Part shown: one piece after another, positions 60,908-64,000 of the stretch
How the letters are laid out: each line of letters opens with the position of its first letter
How positions within the stretch are numbered: position 1 is the stretch's first letter
DNA from: Vulcanimicrobiota bacterium
GTDB lineage: Bacteria > Pseudomonadota > Gammaproteobacteria > Xanthomonadales > Rhodanobacteraceae
Direction: 5' to 3'
Length of the DNA: 64,000 nucleotides
Assembly: GCA_903970555.1 (NCBI GenBank)
Contig: CAJCJD010000156.1
Coordinates: 1-64,000 of the forward strand
Made by a program: the position numbers and the translations under genes
Notes under the pieces: model-generated
Told to the model about the DNA's origin: nothing
Seen by the model: only the letters and a program-made list of their open reading frames with translations
The model's database searches: none

Positions 60908-62068
60908 TTATTCAATCACATGCGGCACGAACCGTGAGGTATCGCGCGTGATGAGCGTGGCATCTTCACGAATGCCGATGCCAGCCGGGGTATCCCCAAC
61001 AACCCAACTCCCGATCAATGGATAACCGCCGTCGAAACGCGGGAGAGGATGGAAAGCTTGCCGTATGACGGGACACTGCGTATACCGCCCCGGCGAGTGA
61101 AGGTGTTCGCCATTGGGCAATGCGATATGCACATTGGCGCCTTCACGCGAGAAAAGCGGTTTGCGCACCCAGCCCGCAGGCAATGGCTCATCAGCGTTTG
61201 ACTCGAAGAACGCGGGAAGCAGGTTTGGATGGCCGGGATAGCGCTGCCACAACAAGGGCATGATCCCTTTGTTGCTTAGGATGGCCTTCCAGGGCGGCTC
61301 GATTAGCTGCAGTCCGGAATGAGGCAGGTACGGGCCGTATTGCTCTGTAAAAAGGTTTTCGAGCGGATAGAGCTTGAACAATGAGCCGATCGCTTTGTTC
61401 TGTAGATCGGTGAACCTACCTTTTGTCGACAAGCCGATATCTTCCAGCGCGATCATGTCCGCATGAACGCCTGCCTGGATAGCGCAATCGCGCAGATAGG
61501 CGATCGTCCCCTGATCCTCGGGGCTATGGCGAACAGCCGTGAAATAAAAAGGACGGCGCAACGTTTTTCCGATCGTCGCAAATGCAAGAACCAGCAACTC
61601 CTGCAACTGGTTGAATTGGTCGGTAGTCTTTGAAAGAACGCCACGTCGTTGCTGTTCCTCCAACCAGATCCACTGAAAAAACGCCGCCTCATAGACAGAA
61701 GTTGGTGTGTCGTAGTTGAGCTCGTAAAGCTTTGCCGGCGCGCTACCGTCGTAGACCAGGTCCATCCGCCCGTACACATGGGGCTGCCGTTGTTGCCACG
61801 AGTCGGCGATCCAATCCCAATACCTCACGGGAATGGCCAACTTTGTCATCAAGTCTTCGCTGGCGATGATTTCATCGATCAGCGACATCGCCAGTTGATG
61901 CAACTCTTCCGTAGGCGCCTCGATATCACGCTCGATTTGCTCGAGCGTAAAGGCGTAATAGGCCGACTCGTCCCAATAGGGAGCGCCATCGATCGTATGG
62001 AAATGGAATCCGTAGTGCTCGGCGGTGGCCTGCCAATCCGGACGTGGCGCGATGGCGATACGTTTCAC
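60908..62068 (-). CDS. ygiC: Glutathionylspermidine synthase-like protein, YgiC family
   Basis: The 386-residue protein has the ATP-grasp fold of the glutathionylspermidine synthase family. YDGSAPAKLYELNYDTPTSV is a nucleotide/substrate region and EPPWKAILSNKGIMPLLWQR, WVRKPLFSREGANVHIALP and GSWVVGDTPAGIGIREDATL are conserved elements. E. coli YgiC and YjfC belong here; the true ligase substrate is unknown. It starts at a GTG after AGGCGG, 9 bp after the ygiB stop. Confidence 0.92.
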   Translation of the reverse strand: MKRIAIAPRPDWQATAEHYGFHFHTIDGAPYWDESAYYAFTLEQIERDIEAPTEELHQLAMSLIDEIIASEDLMTKLAIPVRYWDWIADSWQQRQPHVYGRMDLVYDGSAPAKLYELNYDTPTSVYEAAFFQWIWLEEQQRRGVLSKTTDQFNQLQELLVLAFATIGKTLRRPFYFTAVRHSPEDQGTIAYLRDCAIQAGVHADMIALEDIGLSTKGRFTDLQNKAIGSLFKLYPLENLFTEQYGPYLPHSGLQLIEPPWKAILSNKGIMPLLWQRYPGHPNLLPAFFESNADEPLPAGWVRKPLFSREGANVHIALPNGEHLHSPGRYTQCPVIRQAFHPLPRFDGGYPLIGSWVVGDTPAGIGIREDATLITRDTSRFVPHVIE

Positions 62069-62077
62069 GCGTGCCGC

Positions 62078-62602
62078 CTAACTTCTTCCGCCTTCCTCAC
62101 CACCACCAAAGCCGCCACGGCTTGCGGTATCGCCCTCCCCCGCCACCTCTTCCGATGGCACGGAACGCCATCCAGCCGAACCGCTGCTTGCGTAAACGCC
62201 ACCATATCGCGGGGAGTAATTCGTATTGTCGCGTTTGAGATATACGGGGCCCGCCGGGAAGTAAGTGGTGTGACCACCGCGAATCACCCGTGCAATGAGG
62301 AATCCATTGATCGCCGGACTCCAAACCTCATTCCCGCCAGTCCCCATTTGAGGCTGGCAGGAATCTTCATCGTATTGGGCCCCGCACTGATCGCGGCTGC
62401 CAAAGGTTGGCGCCGAGACAGACGCGTCCCCGACAGCCTTTTCATACGCCTCCTGGCAACTGGTCGAGGGCACGCCAGCCTGCGTACACGCATCGACAGT
62501 TGAAAATTCCTGCTGGCTCTTTTGAGCGTCGTCGCCACAGGCACTCATGAACAATGGCGTCAGTCCCATCACGACGAGTGAAGTCGTCCTTGAACGTTTC
62601 AT
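62078..62602 (-). CDS. ygiB: YgiB-like (DUF1190) lipoprotein
   Basis: The 174-residue lipoprotein starts MKRSRTTSLVVMGLTPLFMS with a lipobox SACG (Cys 22), then the DUF1190 part with VDACTQAGVPSTSCQEAYEK, SRDQCGAQYDEDSCQP and GFLIARVIRGG, and a Gly/Glu tail ending GGEEGGRS. It is the partner of ygiC in the usual operon order. It is paralogous to the gene at 42357-42929. Confidence 0.9.
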   Translation of the reverse strand: MKRSRTTSLVVMGLTPLFMSACGDDAQKSQQEFSTVDACTQAGVPSTSCQEAYEKAVGDASVSAPTFGSRDQCGAQYDEDSCQPQMGTGGNEVWSPAINGFLIARVIRGGHTTYFPAGPVYLKRDNTNYSPRYGGVYASSGSAGWRSVPSEEVAGEGDTASRGGFGGGEEGGRS

Positions 62603-62690
62603 GCCATCCCCCGATAGGCATTCGTGGCTGCCTGATCTTAATCCAAAAGCTGCGCCACGAACCGTGGCTTACCCCGTTTGTGGTGTCGCC

Positions 62691-63965
62691 TCAGACCCCG
62701 ATTTTCTCAGGATGCTTGATCAGGTAGGCACGCATCTCAGCGGTCTGCGTCTTCCACTGTGGATCATCGCCAAAGTGATCGATGAAGTAATGAAGGGTGT
62801 CGTAAACGCCCGGAAGATTGTGATCCATCTGGTTGCAGGAGCGCACAATGTAACCACCCGCTTTGTCCGGATATTTCTCGATCAAGACGTCTGCTAGTGC
62901 CTCAGCCTTTTGAGGCTGATGGCCGCCGTGATTGTAGAGATCACCCAATGTGCCCATCGCGTCGTAGTTATAGGGATCGCGCTGGAGCACGGAAAGAAGC
63001 GTTGTTTCCGCGTCTTTAACATCCCCAGCCTGGGCGTAGATATTTCCAAGCTGGGTAGTCATGGCATTGTTATCCGGAAAACGTTGGGATACAGCTGCAT
63101 AGGCGGCTGTAGCACCCGACCTGTCGCCGAGCGCGATCATCACTTGCGAACGCCACCGCAACACGTCGACATTGGTCGGATCAAAGCGCAGTGCTTCGCT
63201 ATAAAGTTCCACGGCAACGCGTCGATTTGTGTCATATACCTCGCCAGCAAGATCGACCAGGCCCCCTGAATTCACATTCTTGTCGGCAGCTTGCATAACG
63301 AGTTGATTGGTTTGCGCCTGTGAATAATTGCAATCACAGGTGGCTCGATAGACGGCAGGGTCCTGGGCCACCATGCGCAATAACGGATTTTTGCCTACCA
63401 GCGAAAGATCTTCCACGCGCTGCGCGTCGACACCACCGAAATTTCTGCCCCACTTTGGCTGCGCGTGATTCATCATTTGCATGCGAATACCATAGTTGGA
63501 CGGGTCTGCCCTTAGGCCCGATTCGACGGATTTGTTCATATAGTCGTCATCGCCCTCCAGGCCACCTGCGTGGATCATGGAAGGATAAATAGCCGTAATG
63601 GATGGATCGAGCGATACCGCGCGATCAAGATCCTTAAATGCCAGCGCCAGTTGTTGGTTCATACCCTCCGTTTGTTGATCGTTGAGATCACTACTCCAAC
63701 CGCCACCTCGCGCTTGCTGTGCGGCATCGACGTATTGCACGCCGCTGGCCGCAAACGCGAATGCGCTGTCGGGCGACTGTTGCTTCCATGTATCGATAAT
63801 CCGACGCGTATTGGCGTCCGCATCGTCGAAACCGGCGTTTATGAAGGCAGTATCCAGCAAACCCGGCTGCCTGGAATCGCTTCGCTGAGTATCCAGGTAG
63901 CCCTGAAAAACACGGTCTACCTCGCCGGCCTTCCCCTGCTTTAGCAAAGTCTCGATATCCGACAA
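62691..63965 (-). CDS. DUF4034/TPR-containing protein
   Basis: The 424-residue cytosolic protein begins at a TTG (TTGTCGGATATC); a stop lies four codons upstream, so no longer version exists. The N-terminal half has the DUF4034 hallmark QARGGGWSSDL ... HAQPKWGRNFGG, and the C-terminal half contains TPR-type helical repeats (about 220-380). No enzymatic function is indicated. Confidence 0.82.
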   Translation of the reverse strand: MSDIETLLKQGKAGEVDRVFQGYLDTQRSDSRQPGLLDTAFINAGFDDADANTRRIIDTWKQQSPDSAFAFAASGVQYVDAAQQARGGGWSSDLNDQQTEGMNQQLALAFKDLDRAVSLDPSITAIYPSMIHAGGLEGDDDYMNKSVESGLRADPSNYGIRMQMMNHAQPKWGRNFGGVDAQRVEDLSLVGKNPLLRMVAQDPAVYRATCDCNYSQAQTNQLVMQAADKNVNSGGLVDLAGEVYDTNRRVAVELYSEALRFDPTNVDVLRWRSQVMIALGDRSGATAAYAAVSQRFPDNNAMTTQLGNIYAQAGDVKDAETTLLSVLQRDPYNYDAMGTLGDLYNHGGHQPQKAEALADVLIEKYPDKAGGYIVRSCNQMDHNLPGVYDTLHYFIDHFGDDPQWKTQTAEMRAYLIKHPEKIGV

Positions 63966-64000
63966 TTGGATGGTTCTATGGGTACGAAGCTCGCAATAAG

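Noticed and set aside
1-64000. tRNA, rRNA, CRISPR, IS element or prophage content
   Set aside because: No cloverleaf, repeat-spacer array, transposase or integrase signature was seen.

Overview
The window looks like a chromosomal segment of a GC-rich gammaproteobacterium of the order Xanthomonadales, most likely family Rhodanobacteraceae (Dyella-, Luteibacter- or Rhodanobacter-like). This is an inference from the protein types (S53 sedolisin, YgiB/YgiC pair, Emr-type efflux operon, GGDEF/EAL proteins, DUF4034 and DUF3455 proteins), the GC-rich codon use and the strong Shine-Dalgarno sites. I saw no rRNA, tRNA, CRISPR array, insertion sequence or prophage. All clearly recognisable genes are intact except the chitinase, which is cut by the left window edge.

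Layout. 1-10 kb: a secreted chitinase (minus), a VOC-fold protein, a YhhS-like transporter, then a motility/signalling operon (chemoreceptor plus EAL-GGDEF protein) behind a candidate FliA (sigma-28) promoter. This operon converges on two tandem paralogues of unknown function. A membrane-anchored Mrr-like nuclease homologue with an altered catalytic lysine follows. 9-20 kb: transporters (MHS-type MFS, ChaA) and secreted or lipolytic hydrolases (SGNH, DUF3455, alpha/beta hydrolases, AcpA-type phosphoesterase), a lone ExbD and a 2-oxoglutarate dioxygenase that may be leaderless. 20-31 kb: a divergent LysR/SDR pair, a ferritin-like protein fused to a [4Fe-4S] domain and two CDGSH domains, a creatininase/beta-propeller operon, a DksA/TraR-type zinc-finger protein, a TPR-GGDEF protein preceded by a small acidic Nif11-like protein, and a GIY-YIG protein. 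31-46 kb: an SPFH protein, a sigma-54-type micropeptide gene, a sedolisin protease, a MarR/isochorismatase-fold/MFS cluster, a second Mrr-like protein (catalytic motif intact, plus zinc ribbon), fasciclin, TPR-sulfotransferase, AI-2E exporter, YgiB-like, FUSC and unknown secreted proteins. 47-57 kb: small secreted and membrane proteins, an FMN reductase divergent from a MarR gene across a perfect palindrome, and a complete tripartite drug-efflux operon (EmrB, MarR, NodT-type outer-membrane channel, EmrA) with another MarR-type gene divergent from it. 57-64 kb: a second sigma-54-type micropeptide gene upstream of a serine hydrolase, a degenerate AroQ-like protein, the ygiB-ygiC pair and a DUF4034 protein.

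The most striking non-obvious signal is a duplicated regulatory module at about 31.54-31.88 kb and 57.95-58.22 kb. Each copy has paired TGTCCG/CGGACA palindromes about 70-80 bp upstream of a sigma-54 -24/-12 promoter, then a conserved leader and a tiny hydrophobic peptide beginning MKFET. The peptides are related to each other, yet the loci are 26 kb apart and no sigma-54 activator gene lies in the window. Other points of interest are the Mrr-like paralogue pair in which one copy has lost the catalytic lysine, the FliA-linked c-di-GMP/chemoreceptor operon, and several unusual domain fusions or lost catalytic residues.
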